A DNA stretch of 49,845 nucleotides. Origin: Actinomycetota bacterium (lineage in GTDB: Bacteria > Actinomycetota > Actinomycetes > Mycobacteriales > Mycobacteriaceae). Below, in pieces: positions 1-8,844 of this stretch. The translations under genes were made by a program, and so were the position numbers. The stretch spans positions 1 to 49,845 of the forward strand of contig JAFDWN010000029.1 in NCBI GenBank assembly GCA_018268465.1, in the 5' to 3' direction. The notes below the pieces were generated by a model. It was not told the origin of the DNA. It saw only the letters and a list, made by a program, of their open reading frames with translations, and did not search any database. Position 1 is the first letter of the stretch; each line of letters opens with the position of its first letter.

Positions 1-1083
1 TCGCTGAACACATCCTGGCGATTCTTCGACCACGTACTCCACATCCCTACCGCCAACGGCGAACGGTGGGTGATGTTCGCAGTAGCCGAGCTGGCACTCG
101 TGGTGTGCGGCGCAGGCATGGCCGTGAACGTCCAGCGCACCGGCCACCCCGGCGCGTTCCGGGCACCCGTGTGGGCCATGTGCGCAGCCATGGCATACAT
201 GGCGTGGGCAATGTCAACCACCGACGAAGCCGTCGGACGAATCCTGCTGGGCCCGGTGCTCGGCACCGTCATGCTGCACCTCGGGCTTGGCCTCGAACTA
301 CGGGCCCGCCACCACCAGACCGGCACCGCTGCCCGTATCGGACGTGAACTCCGGGAACGATGCTTGTCGCGGCTGGGCCTCGGCGACGACGACCGCGATG
401 CCGCGCAGCGGTCCCGCGACCGCAAAGCGCACCAGGCTGCAGCACTGTCGCGGCCACGGCGTTGGCCGTGGTCGCGGGCAGCCCGGCTGGAGCGTGCGCT
501 GCTGGCTGCCGGCGTCGCCGATGACGCGGTGATGCGCGAGCGGATGCTGGCGCGGCTGGCTGTCCTCAACCACGCCGGCGAACTGGCCACTCACACCCAA
601 CCGTCGCCATGGACACAGCCCAGCCGGCCGCCGGCATCAGGAACCGACGAGCCCACACCGGACAATCACGGCCACGTCCCGGTAGCTCACCATGACTCTG
701 GTGCTACTGAAGGCGATGAGATCGAGCCTGCGATGTCAGGCGTCGCCGACGGCCACGACACGTCGCTACGAGACGCATCAAACAGCCAGGCCCTCAACAC
801 CGTTCACGCACTCGATGCGACGAAACTGCGCCCAAACGTGTCGGGCAGCAACGAAGAACTGTCGAGCAGCAGCGACGGCTGGGTCGCTGTTGCCGAGACC
901 CTTGTACGTGACAAAGTGACGGTGAAATCGGTCGAACAGACCGCAGATGTCCTGCGCCTATGGGACCAGCGCGTGCCGGTCACCACCATCGCGACCCGCA
1001 CCGGTGTGCACCGCGACACCGTCACGAACATCACCAAGGCAGCAGAAGCACTCATGTCCACTGCCGACCGGATGCGGGCCTGA
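1..1083 (+). CDS. Transfer-type membrane protein with C-terminal HTH (5' partial)
   Basis: The frame is open to the left edge, so the N-terminus is outside the window; 360 residues are visible. Three hydrophobic stretches lie in the first ~100 residues (around VAELALVVCGAGMAV, APVWAMCAAMAYMAW and LLGPVLGTVMLHLGL), followed by a basic cytoplasmic region. The last ~50 residues (TADVLRLWDQRVPVTTIA, then a VHRDTVTNI helix) look like a helix-turn-helix. The membrane part resembles DUF2637/Spd-type proteins encoded by actinobacterial conjugative elements, which are usually linked to plasmid spread. That family assignment is from pattern memory and the exact role is inferred. It heads a run of closely spaced + strand genes. 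Confidence 0.6.
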   Translation, partial: SLNTSWRFFDHVLHIPTANGERWVMFAVAELALVVCGAGMAVNVQRTGHPGAFRAPVWAMCAAMAYMAWAMSTTDEAVGRILLGPVLGTVMLHLGLGLELRARHHQTGTAARIGRELRERCLSRLGLGDDDRDAAQRSRDRKAHQAAALSRPRRWPWSRAARLERALLAAGVADDAVMRERMLARLAVLNHAGELATHTQPSPWTQPSRPPASGTDEPTPDNHGHVPVAHHDSGATEGDEIEPAMSGVADGHDTSLRDASNSQALNTVHALDATKLRPNVSGSNEELSSSSDGWVAVAETLVRDKVTVKSVEQTADVLRLWDQRVPVTTIATRTGVHRDTVTNITKAAEALMSTADRMRA

Positions 1084-1096
1084 GGAATCCGGAAGC

Positions 1097-1303
1097 ATGA
1101 GCCACCCGCCTTCTGAGCCGGCGCGCATCGTCGTACCACGCACGTTGCGGTCAGCATCTGAACGCCGCCTGGCCGCGATCGCCACCCTGCATCAACCCAT
1201 CACGACTATCAGCGATCTGAGTGGCCCGTCGTGCGGACAGTGCGCCGAACGCTGGCCCTGCTCAACAGCCCTCCTTGATGTTGGGGGAGAGAACCATGAA
1301 TGA
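1097..1303 (+). CDS. Small CxxC protein, hypothetical
   Basis: 68 residues starting at ATG 1097, 13 nt after the previous stop, with AGGAA upstream. The C-terminal half has Cys-x2-Cys-x5-Cys (GPSCGQCAERWPC), which suggests a small metal-binding or redox motif. The 3' end overlaps the next start by 8 nt, so the genes are translationally coupled. Function is not recognised. Compact Cys-containing proteins of this kind are common in actinobacterial plasmid and prophage operons. Confidence 0.6.
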   Translation: MSHPPSEPARIVVPRTLRSASERRLAAIATLHQPITTISDLSGPSCGQCAERWPCSTALLDVGGENHE

Positions 1304-2027
1304 AGCCAGAGCCACAGAAACACCGGTGATGATCGCCGATCGGTTCGGCATCGGTCCGGGACGGCATCGCCGACACGCGGTGGACATGACGATCGTCGCC
1401 AAGGCAGAGTCCGTGACGCCCGCCGCCCGTCAGCCCGTGATCTTCGGTTTGTGCGGGGAACGAGTTACCCTGGCCCGAAAGTGGGGCGGTTACGGCGACC
1501 AGAACGCAATGCTCGCGGAGCGACGGTGCGAACAATGCGCATGGATCGTGGCCCTACATCAGGGCACTGTTGAGCATGAAATCGACCGATATTCGCCAGA
1601 TGAACTGCAGCGCAACCTCATCGCGGGCAGAGGCCACGATCCGGACTTACTGACAACACTGCTGCGTGCCGTTCTGGCCACCCACAGCGACGAGCTGGAC
1701 TATGAGCGCCCAGAACCCGGCGTTGTCTCCGAATTGCTCGCGCACTTGTGTCGCCACCGACCGGTCGTGATCGTCTGCGGCGACTGCTGGGATAGCAGCC
1801 CCCAGGTGCACGGCCCCGACATCTCGGTGTGCCCAGACGCGACGGTGGCATGCATGGCATGCACTTTCCTGGCCGGAGCATGGGCGGGGGAGTTCGAAGA
1901 CAGCATAGGCGCAGCGGAATGCGTCGTGCACTCGCCGTGCTCGGTTCTCACCTCCGTCGCCACCCACTTTCACATCGCCTCGACGACGACGACCTCATGC
2001 CAGGAAGCGAATCCCCATGACAGCTGA
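1296..2027 (+). CDS. Cys-rich hypothetical protein, paralogue of the 3223 gene
   Basis: 243 residues from ATG 1296 with GGGGGAGA upstream. Cysteine pairs sit in CEQCAW (middle), CGDCWDS, CPDATVACMAC and a final AECVVHSPCSVL, so one or two zinc ribbons are likely. The same spacing recurs in the 3223-3960 product (CHDCVW, CEECLDF, CPAQTIFCPAC, SECIVEAPCSVL), so the two are paralogues two genes apart. Both also share WI-ALH-GTV near the middle. No enzymatic motif was seen. The role is unknown; a nucleic-acid or protein-binding function is inferred only from the Cys clusters. Confidence 0.7.
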   Translation: MNEARATETPVMIADRFGIGPGRHRRHAVDMTIVAKAESVTPAARQPVIFGLCGERVTLARKWGGYGDQNAMLAERRCEQCAWIVALHQGTVEHEIDRYSPDELQRNLIAGRGHDPDLLTTLLRAVLATHSDELDYERPEPGVVSELLAHLCRHRPVVIVCGDCWDSSPQVHGPDISVCPDATVACMACTFLAGAWAGEFEDSIGAAECVVHSPCSVLTSVATHFHIASTTTTSCQEANPHDS

Positions 2028-2658
2028 GACCACGTGCCTCAACGACCACGAAACCAGCCAGCATGTCGATGTGATGTCCCATCTGCCAATGCTTCTGATC
2101 GGATTGAGGTGGCTGTTCGACACAACTCAGCCAGACACGGCACTGCAACAACACCACGGACAACAGATCGGCTCCGTCGGCAACCGCACCCTGCGGTTCA
2201 TCCCCTCCGGGTGGAACGGCCACGCGATCGTCGTCGTCGACGTGACACACGTCGACGACGGCCAACCGCACCAGCCGCCGCGCAACCCCTTGGCTCCTGG
2301 CGAACTGGCCGCCTTCGCCGACCTCCTCGACAGCATGGGGGAGGACGTCGTGGCGACCTGGAACGGACACCCAGCCATCACCGGAAGCCTGGCACTGGCC
2401 AGACCTGCCCACCCGACGCTGCAAGCCGCCGTGAGCCGCTACACCGCCGGCTGCCAACGCCACGGCGGGAACAGGCTCTGTCCGTGTGACTGGTACGACC
2501 GAGGCCACCGCCACATCGTCAGCATCCAGGATCTGCATCAGGAGGCACTGCAACGCCGAACAACCGCCGACAGTGAACACGATGCCGCGAGAATCCTGAC
2601 TGCCCTGACTGACTGCGCGGCCGCTGCGACTCGACCTCGCCATCGGCAGCCCGCATGA
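2017..2658 (+). CDS. Hypothetical protein
   Basis: 213 residues; ATG 2017 lies 11 nt inside the end of the preceding gene, giving an operon-type overlap. The product is soluble, rich in His and Asp, with a CPCDWY motif near residue 165 and an Arg-rich C-terminus. No family was recognised. Its place in the compact operon and its good codon periodicity argue that it is real. Confidence 0.6.
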   Translation: MTAETTCLNDHETSQHVDVMSHLPMLLIGLRWLFDTTQPDTALQQHHGQQIGSVGNRTLRFIPSGWNGHAIVVVDVTHVDDGQPHQPPRNPLAPGELAAFADLLDSMGEDVVATWNGHPAITGSLALARPAHPTLQAAVSRYTAGCQRHGGNRLCPCDWYDRGHRHIVSIQDLHQEALQRRTTADSEHDAARILTALTDCAAAATRPRHRQPA

Positions 2659-2797
2659 CACAGCGCTCACGGCGCCACGTGCGCCTTCAATCACCGATGT
2701 CGCTCCAGCCTGACGGCGGAATGCGCGCCGGTTCCACTGCACACCAACATGAGCCCGCACTCTGCAAGGCCAGCGGTGTCGCTGCCGGATCCGGATT

Positions 2798-3226
2798 GTG
2801 ACGATGACGTCCGCAAGAGATCGAGACGTACCCAATCACCAGTGCTGCTCTGAGAGTGCCACGGGCAATGGATCTCTGGTCGATCCGTCAGTGAGGCCAC
2901 ACGCTCATTTCGCGTTCGATCATCCACTCAACGCGTTGGACTCGCTGGCCGTAGCCGTCGGTGTTCACCTGGATCGACTCGGGGTGCAGAGATCCGATTG
3001 GCAGCGCGTAGCCAAGGTGGGTGAAGAGGGCGGCGAAGTGGTTGGGGCACTCATCAAGCGAGCCGAAGGCCGATCAGACACCGCGCACCTGCTGGCTGAA
3101 CTCGGCGACGTATTCCTGGCTGCGCTTGCCGCCGCCGACCAACTTGGCGTGACACCGTCGGCGATCATCTCCGCGCGGTGGGCCGATGTATCACAACGAT
3201 CCCAGAGAGCGGAATCACTGACATGA
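2798..3226 (+). CDS. MazG-like nucleotide pyrophosphohydrolase domain protein
   Basis: The last ~90 residues carry KVGEEGGEVVGAL then LAELGDVFLAALAAAD. This is the EExxE...ExxD pattern of the all-alpha MazG/NTP-PPase fold that binds Mg2+ and hydrolyses (d)NTPs. The N-terminal ~35 residues look non-conserved; a GTG at 2891 is an alternative start that would give a ~111-residue protein of more usual size. The stop overlaps the next ATG by 4 nt. MazG-like genes are frequent on phages and plasmids and are thought to adjust nucleotide pools; the specific substrate is unknown. Confidence 0.65.
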   Translation: MTMTSARDRDVPNHQCCSESATGNGSLVDPSVRPHAHFAFDHPLNALDSLAVAVGVHLDRLGVQRSDWQRVAKVGEEGGEVVGALIKRAEGRSDTAHLLAELGDVFLAALAAADQLGVTPSAIISARWADVSQRSQRAESLT

Positions 3227-3960
3227 CCACCGACACCGCACCCGTTCCTCTCCCCGCCGGCGCGCTGCTCTTCGGTGTCTGCGACAACGACGGCCGCCAC
3301 CACATCGTGACCCGGGACTCGGCAACCGATGCCCTCGACATGTCCGCAGATCCCCGCCGGGTACACGCAGTTGCCCTGTGCCGGAGAACAGTTGGCCTCG
3401 CGCCTACGTGGGGTCCATACGACCGCGAAGCGGCCGACCGGTACGGTCGCCCATGCCACGACTGCGTATGGATCCTCGCGCTGCACCGTGGAACCGTCGC
3501 CGACGATCTCGACGTGGCTCGCCCCGACGCCGTCGACGCCGCCGCCATCGCCGCGGCCGGCATCGACCCACACCTCGGGACGAACCTACTGACCGCGATC
3601 GCCGGAGACCCCGCACTGGTCCGGTCCCATCACCGGCTCGCGCCGACACACCAGACGCAGCTCCTCGCCCACGCCCGACGTCACCTGCCGGCCGTCAGTG
3701 TCTGTGAGGAATGTCTGGACTTCGGGATCCACAACGCCCACGACGACACCTCCACATGCCCCGCCCAAACGATCTTCTGCCCGGCCTGCACACCGGCTGC
3801 TGGACAGTGGGCAGGAGAATGGGAAGGAACCCTGCTCTCAGAATGCATCGTCGAAGCACCGTGTTCCGTGCTCACCACGCTGGCGGCGCACTACACAATC
3901 GACACCCATCTCGGACGTCAAACCAGCGATGGGGTCGACGATCGGCGGAGCGACCAGTGA
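3223..3960 (+). CDS. Cys-rich hypothetical protein, paralogue of the 1296 gene
   Basis: 245 residues from ATG 3223 (overlap ATGA with the MazG-like gene). Four Cys clusters (CHDCVW, CEECLDF, CPAQTIFCPAC, SECIVEAPCSVL) match the 1296 product in order and spacing. Residues around AGEWEGTLLSE also match AGEFEDSIGAAE there. Zinc binding is likely; function is unknown. The duplication flanking the 2017 and MazG-like genes suggests expansion within the element. Confidence 0.7.
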   Translation: MTTDTAPVPLPAGALLFGVCDNDGRHHIVTRDSATDALDMSADPRRVHAVALCRRTVGLAPTWGPYDREAADRYGRPCHDCVWILALHRGTVADDLDVARPDAVDAAAIAAAGIDPHLGTNLLTAIAGDPALVRSHHRLAPTHQTQLLAHARRHLPAVSVCEECLDFGIHNAHDDTSTCPAQTIFCPACTPAAGQWAGEWEGTLLSECIVEAPCSVLTTLAAHYTIDTHLGRQTSDGVDDRRSDQ

Positions 3961-4319
3961 CCGTTTACGTCGACGACGCGCGGATCCCAGCGCGCATCGG
4001 TCGCTACGACACCCGATGGTCGCATCTGTTCGCCGACACCCAAGGCGAACTCCATGCCTTCGCTGCCCGACTGGGCCTACAACGGCGGTGGTTTCAAGAC
4101 CCAACCAAAGTGGGCAAGCCCCAGACGAAACCGGGAAGCCGGGCCGCCGAGAACTGGCACTACGACGTCACCGACGCCAAGCGCAAGCAAGCGATTGCGC
4201 TTGGTGCGGTTGAAGTGACCTGGCGAGAAGCGGCCGGCATCATCACCGCGCGTTACGAGCTGAGACGTCAGGAAACCCTCGACGTCCTGGACATCGAGCT
4301 GGGCGCTGCTGGCCACTAA
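3957..4319 (+). CDS. DUF4031 domain protein
   Basis: 120 residues. GTG 3957 overlaps the previous stop (GTGA) and opens with VTVYVDDARIPARIGRY. WSHLFADTQGELHAFAARLGL and the later HYDVTDAKRKQAIALGA are the hallmarks of DUF4031, a small family found in actinobacterial chromosomes, phages and plasmids. The family has no established biochemical role. It is the last gene of the left operon. Confidence 0.85.
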   Translation: MTVYVDDARIPARIGRYDTRWSHLFADTQGELHAFAARLGLQRRWFQDPTKVGKPQTKPGSRAAENWHYDVTDAKRKQAIALGAVEVTWREAAGIITARYELRRQETLDVLDIELGAAGH

Positions 4320-4428
4320 CTGTGCTATCTCATGAGGTTGGTTACGCGGTGATGTCATCACGACGGTGAAGTAGTCGCGGCGCGCGACGTCAGTTGTCCA
4401 AGCGATCGATCTGCGGGACGCTCTATCA

Positions 4429-5535
4429 ATGGACGAGCTATCTGCACCGGCAGTTGACCTTGGCGTGCTCGCCGCAGTGCTGGCACCTTCCGTCAAAACG
4501 CTGAGTTTCGCACCGGTCGATGGCATGCCGATCGTAGGGCCGCGGCGTATATCTGATTCGGCCGAAGTCCGGCGCGCGCACCTTATCTTGGCGAATGCTG
4601 ACGACCCGAGCTGTCGGGTTATCGGCGGATACACCGACGCGCTACTTGTTTTTGCCGACGAAGACGAGGAACTCCTCGACGTGCTCACCACGGTCGGGGA
4701 CCAACTTGACTATCGCGAGCAGGTCGAAGCGTTGGCTGAGCTGGTAGCCGGACCTCTGCGAGCTGATGAGCGGTGGATCAGCGACCCGACCCTCTCTCGC
4801 TCCGTCGCGTTTGTCTTCCTCTTGGACGTCTTCGTTGACCCATTGTTTCGTGGTCACGACTTTGGGCTTGAACTTCTTCGAGGCATGGTGACTGTCGGAT
4901 ACGGCCTGGCCGGCTTCTATGGGAGTGCGATACCCATGGTCATGGGCCATATCTCACCAGGCACACCCGCTGCGATTGCCAGCCATTGGTCAGAAGGTCT
5001 CGGTGCGTCGTTGACCGACTACGGCCTGATGATCCTGAAACCTTGTGCCGATCTGCACGATCTGCCCTTCGAGTCAGGCGAAGTCATCACTCAACGCCAG
5101 CAGGCCGGCTATATCACGATCGATGTCGCTGGCCTGCGCAGACGATTCGCCAGCGGTGACGACACACTCACGCCGTCCAACGACGGGCGGATACCCCCAC
5201 CTCCCCCGATAGGGCCCGAGCCAACAAGCGAAGAGGTCGCTGAACAGTGCGCCGAGGTCGCAGTAAAGGTGGCCGTGGAGGCTGACGCAAGCGTACTCAC
5301 CGACCGAACCGAGGTCGTCACATCTGTGAAATTTCGTCTCTGCACCAAATGCGACCGAGCTACGCCATCTGATGTCATAGCCAGAGCAGCCAGCTATCTC
5401 GACGAGCACCGCGAGCTCGATGTACTGGCGATGAATTGGAGCACCGTGGCGTGCGAACTCGACACAAAGTCGTTAGCGGCCAGGAACTTGCAATTGGATC
5501 TTGTTGTCCGTCAGCGCATCGTCTGGTTGAGCTAG
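4429..5535 (+). CDS. Hypothetical protein with possible GNAT-like N-terminal half
   Basis: 368 residues. Residues ~120-165 (FLLDVFVDPLFRGHDFGLELLRGMVTV) resemble the acetyl-CoA-binding R-G-x-x-x-G helix of GNAT folds, but the match is weak. A linker rich in Pro (IPPPPPIGPEP) near residue 260 separates a C-terminal domain. Codon usage is visibly less GC-biased than in neighbouring genes, which suggests a different origin. It stands alone, with ~110 bp on each side that show no further gene. Function is not recognised. Confidence 0.6.
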   Translation: MDELSAPAVDLGVLAAVLAPSVKTLSFAPVDGMPIVGPRRISDSAEVRRAHLILANADDPSCRVIGGYTDALLVFADEDEELLDVLTTVGDQLDYREQVEALAELVAGPLRADERWISDPTLSRSVAFVFLLDVFVDPLFRGHDFGLELLRGMVTVGYGLAGFYGSAIPMVMGHISPGTPAAIASHWSEGLGASLTDYGLMILKPCADLHDLPFESGEVITQRQQAGYITIDVAGLRRRFASGDDTLTPSNDGRIPPPPPIGPEPTSEEVAEQCAEVAVKVAVEADASVLTDRTEVVTSVKFRLCTKCDRATPSDVIARAASYLDEHRELDVLAMNWSTVACELDTKSLAARNLQLDLVVRQRIVWLS

Positions 5536-5646
5536 CTGTGCTATTCCTTGGGCGACCGCTAGCGCGACGGGGCCCGATGTGGCGAGGTGTGATTCGTGTC
5601 GCCAATGCACCGAGACGCCACAACTAACAGGTGACCACTTGATGAG

Positions 5647-6216
5647 GTGGTCTGGAAGTCCGTTCCCGTCGATGCCACGCTCGGAACTATGCACCAAGGG
5701 TCTGCCTCCAATCGAGGCACTCCGGGAGTCGGCGCCGACGACATAGCCCAGGGGCTCAGATTCGACGCTCGGCTGGCCAAGAGTTTCATCGCGCGCCAAC
5801 GGCGGCTGCGGTTTGCGCCGAGCGATCCGGCGGTCGCCGCGGCCGAAGGTTACCGGTCGTGGTGTGAGACCGCGTGGGTTGCCTTCGTGCACCGCGAACC
5901 CGATACGAACGTGGACTTAGGCGCTGTTGCGCAGCAATGGCGCCTGATGGCCTACGCGTCCGATCTTCGTGACCCCACACGTCGGTTTCAAAAGCGAGAA
6001 TGGCTCACGCTGGTGCTGATGAGTATCGGCGTTGCCGCTATCTTCTTGACGCCGTCGGGCGGTGTCGCCGCAGCCGTAGTGTGCGCCGCCGCTGCTGTCG
6101 TGGTGGCTTACCGGCGAAACCGCGGCGGCACAGAGGTTCTCGTGGTCGGGCCGGACGCATCACCGAGAGCGCAGAGGCGTGCCTTGTGGCATTGGGATTA
6201 CTCCGACTTCCTGTGA
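5647..6216 (+). CDS. Membrane protein, hypothetical
   Basis: 189 residues if translation begins at GTG 5647; ATG 5689 is an alternative and neither has a clear ribosome site. A soluble N-terminal domain (FIARQRRLRFAPSDPAVAAAE, then WCETAWVAF) precedes two adjacent hydrophobic segments around residues 115-150. The next gene starts 33 nt downstream, so the two are probably co-transcribed. The layout recalls small mycobacterial membrane proteins encoded beside DUF4226/ESX-type proteins, but no family is certain. Confidence 0.55.
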   Translation: MVWKSVPVDATLGTMHQGSASNRGTPGVGADDIAQGLRFDARLAKSFIARQRRLRFAPSDPAVAAAEGYRSWCETAWVAFVHREPDTNVDLGAVAQQWRLMAYASDLRDPTRRFQKREWLTLVLMSIGVAAIFLTPSGGVAAAVVCAAAAVVVAYRRNRGGTEVLVVGPDASPRAQRRALWHWDYSDFL

Positions 6217-6249
6217 GGGGCAGGGCACAAGGAACAACCGGGAGGTGTG

Positions 6250-7197
6250 ATGGAGTTCGCCGAACTTGTCGATGCGCAACTGCGCAACGCGCGAGCGCTG
6301 GTCGGCACCGGGAATCCTCCGCAACCGCCGGCTCCTGGCCAGCCTCTGCCACATCCCGAGCCGCCGGCAGGTTGGTCAGGGGTCGCACAACACCGCGCCG
6401 TCGAGCAATCTGGCGATTTGGGGCGCACGCGCAACGTGGTCGACGACGCAAAAGCTCGGGTGCACACCGCGGTTTCGCGTGTCGAGTCCGTCGGACCGCG
6501 GGCGCTTCAACAACTGAACACAGTGGAGTCGGGCTGGGTGCAGGAGCGCGCGGCACTGAGGTCGCAGCGAGGTACACCCGAAGGGATGATCGGCCTGGCC
6601 CAGGCCGGCCAGCAGCGCCTGGCGGAGTCGAGACAGATTGTGTCGAGTGCGGTGGCTGAATATGCCCAGTCCGCTGAGGCGGTGCGTGCGGCGCAGCGTC
6701 AGCTGCCCGGAGGTGTCGCCGCGCCGTTGGCGCATGTCGACCCCAAGCCACCGCCGACACCGACGGAAAGCGACAAGGGCGCCCCGGACCCTGACGATGT
6801 GCGGCCGTATGCCTGCTACCTGGGGTCGAAGGATAATGACCCGGTGAAGATCTGCGGTCCGAAGCCTGCGTTGCATACCTGGTATGTCGAGAATGGGCGG
6901 TTCGTACAGGTCGAGGGTGACAAAGTCACGCCGGATGCCAAGGTGGAAATCTCGGCAGGTCCGGGCGAAATCATGGAGACCAGTATCGATCCGGGAGGCA
7001 ACGTCGGTGAGGTCAAGGTGTGGCTGTCTGGTCCGCCGTCGCCGCAGGACTTCCAGAAGTGGAGCGAAGGCGGCCAGCGCGACGTCAACTTCTGGTGGCC
7101 AAACCCTGATGGGTCGATCGGGGTTGATCGGCGGTGGGGCAACGGCGAGGTGATCTACCAGGGAAGTCTTCCGCCAGGACCGGAGTGGGGCTACTGA
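6250..7197 (+). CDS. DUF4226-like, ESX-associated type hypothetical protein
   Basis: About 315 residues; ATG 6250 is preferred over the abutting GTG 6247, with GGAGG just upstream. Residues ~20-45 are Pro-rich, then ~110 residues form helices (RVHTAVSRVESVGPRALQ, GLAQAGQQRLAESRQIV) resembling mycobacterial DUF4226 proteins. The C-terminal ~120 residues are a beta-rich domain beginning PYACYLGSKDN with two Cys (CYLG, ICGPKP) and aromatic repeats (NFWWPNPDG, RRWGNG). Secretion or T7SS linkage is inferred from the family only. The IS110 copy begins shortly after its stop. Confidence 0.5.
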   Translation: MEFAELVDAQLRNARALVGTGNPPQPPAPGQPLPHPEPPAGWSGVAQHRAVEQSGDLGRTRNVVDDAKARVHTAVSRVESVGPRALQQLNTVESGWVQERAALRSQRGTPEGMIGLAQAGQQRLAESRQIVSSAVAEYAQSAEAVRAAQRQLPGGVAAPLAHVDPKPPPTPTESDKGAPDPDDVRPYACYLGSKDNDPVKICGPKPALHTWYVENGRFVQVEGDKVTPDAKVEISAGPGEIMETSIDPGGNVGEVKVWLSGPPSPQDFQKWSEGGQRDVNFWWPNPDGSIGVDRRWGNGEVIYQGSLPPGPEWGY

Positions 7198-7351
7198 CGA
7201 CAATCCGGACGGTCGGGATCATCATCGCCGCTGTAGACGGTATGGGGGCTAGCTGAGGCCGAAGGCCTCGCGCTGCAAAACGATTCGTGGGTTGCCGGCA
7301 TGGGTGAACACTCGCGCTGGTAGAGCCACATTTGCAGATTGGAGGCCTCCG

Positions 7352-8434
7352 GTGATTGTTCAGGGTACGAGCGTCGGGTTGGACGTGCACGCACTTTCGG
7401 TCGTGGCGCACGCGGTTGATGAGGAAACAGGAAAAGTCGCCCGGGCACGGTTGTGCCCGGATCTCGGCCAGGTCCTGGGCTGGCTGCATCAGCTGCGGGC
7501 GCCGGTGCGGGTGACCTATGAAGCGGGTCCGACCGGGTTCGGGTTGGCGCGGGCGATCACCGAGGCCGGGATGGAATGTCTGGTCGCCGCCCCGTCGAAA
7601 CTGCAGCGCCCCGCCGGGGATCGAGTCAAGACCGATGCCCGCGATGCCGCCCATCTGGCCCGCCTGTTGCGGCTGGGTGAGATCACCGAAGTGCGAGTGC
7701 CCGACCGTGAGACCGAAGCCGTGCGTGATCTGGTGCGTGCCCGGGAAGACGCCCGCGCCGATCTGATGCGGGTTCGGCATCGCCTATCGAAACTGCTTCT
7801 ACGACAAGGGATCGTGTACTACGGTGGCACTCCCTGGACCTGCGTGCACGAGCAATGGTTGCGTCGGCAACGCTTCGACGACGCCCACCTCAAAGCTGCC
7901 TTCGACTACAGCTTCGACGCCGTGCTGGCGGCCAGTGCGGCACGTGATCGCCTCGACGAACAGATCGTCGAAGTCGCCGCCTCACCGCGGTTCGCCGACC
8001 CAGTCAACCGGCTGGGCTGCCTACGCGGCATCTCGGCACTGACCGGGCTGGCGTTGACCGTGGAAATTGGCGACTGGTCGCGGTTCACTGGTTCCTCGAT
8101 CGGCGCCTACGTCGGCCTCGTGCCCTCCGAGCACTCCTCGGGCGGCTCGCGGGTGCAGGGGTCGATCACCAAAGCCGGCAACACCCATGTGCGCCGGCTG
8201 CTGATCGAGTCGGCCTGGCATCACCGCAAGTCCTACAGCACCTCCGGCCCCACACTGCGCGCTCGCTGGGCCAAGGTCGACCCGGCGCTGCGGGCCCGCG
8301 GCCATACCGGCAACCGTCGCCTCAACAAACGCTGGCAGACGTTCACCGAGCGTGGGAAGAACCCACTCGTGGCCAACGTCGCCATCGCCCGCGAACTCGC
8401 CGGCTGGTGCTGGTCACTGGCGACCATGCAATAG
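7352..8434 (+). CDS. IS110 family transposase
   Basis: 360 residues from GTG 7352 with GGAGG 7 nt upstream. The N-terminal RuvC-like DEDD domain begins SVGLDVHALSVVAHAVD and contains KTDARDAAHLARLLRLGE. The C-terminal Tnp20 domain has GCLRGISALTGLALTVEIGD, a GAYVGLVPSEHSSG motif and AGNTHVRRLLIESAW, with the conserved Ser region. Length and order match intact IS110-family enzymes, which use a bridge RNA from the element's non-coding end. The ~150 bp between 7198 and 7351 would hold such an end, but the element termini could not be fixed because IS110 members lack clear inverted repeats. Confidence 0.92.
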   Translation: MIVQGTSVGLDVHALSVVAHAVDEETGKVARARLCPDLGQVLGWLHQLRAPVRVTYEAGPTGFGLARAITEAGMECLVAAPSKLQRPAGDRVKTDARDAAHLARLLRLGEITEVRVPDRETEAVRDLVRAREDARADLMRVRHRLSKLLLRQGIVYYGGTPWTCVHEQWLRRQRFDDAHLKAAFDYSFDAVLAASAARDRLDEQIVEVAASPRFADPVNRLGCLRGISALTGLALTVEIGDWSRFTGSSIGAYVGLVPSEHSSGGSRVQGSITKAGNTHVRRLLIESAWHHRKSYSTSGPTLRARWAKVDPALRARGHTGNRRLNKRWQTFTERGKNPLVANVAIARELAGWCWSLATMQ

Positions 8435-8844
8435 CGCCACTGGCTGTGGACTTGACTGACCGGTCTGATCAAGCGTTGGCGCGGTGAGTGAACCAACCTG
8501 CAGAGAACCTATGAGCCACAATATGATCCAAACGACGGTCATGAGTGACGCTCGACTGTAGACAGCAGTACCGTTCACATCCGAACCATCGTCCTGCGGT
8601 ACCCAACCCGCGCATATCAGCCTGACACCACCGTCGTGAGCAACGACCGCCAGCGCGATCATCGGCCAGTCAAACGAAAGCCGCCCCGGCCGCCCGTCGG
8701 GGCGGCTTTCCCATGCCCACTTGACAAACCTGCCCCCCATATCAGGTTCTCACGGTTCGTGGCACATGGTCGCGGCTGACCTGCGGCTATTCGATCCGTC
8801 TCACGCCGGGGCACCAAGGTTTGTCTCACGAAACGCTTCATTTC
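8435..8844. other. Intergenic stretch: IS110 end, terminator, TGTCTCAC repeats
   Basis: No credible gene here. It holds the presumed right end of the IS110 copy, a strong hairpin at 8676-8710, and two direct GTCTCACG copies at 8798-8805 and 8823-8830. The same octamer recurs at 15.06, 15.89 and 15.98 kb. Confidence 0.5.
8676..8710. terminator. Strong hairpin, terminator-like
   Basis: GAAAGCCGCCCC pairs perfectly with GGGGCGGCTTTC around an 11-nt loop. The flanking A- and T-runs would let it act in either direction, ending transcription from the IS110 side or from the - strand kinase gene at 8845. Confidence 0.7.
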
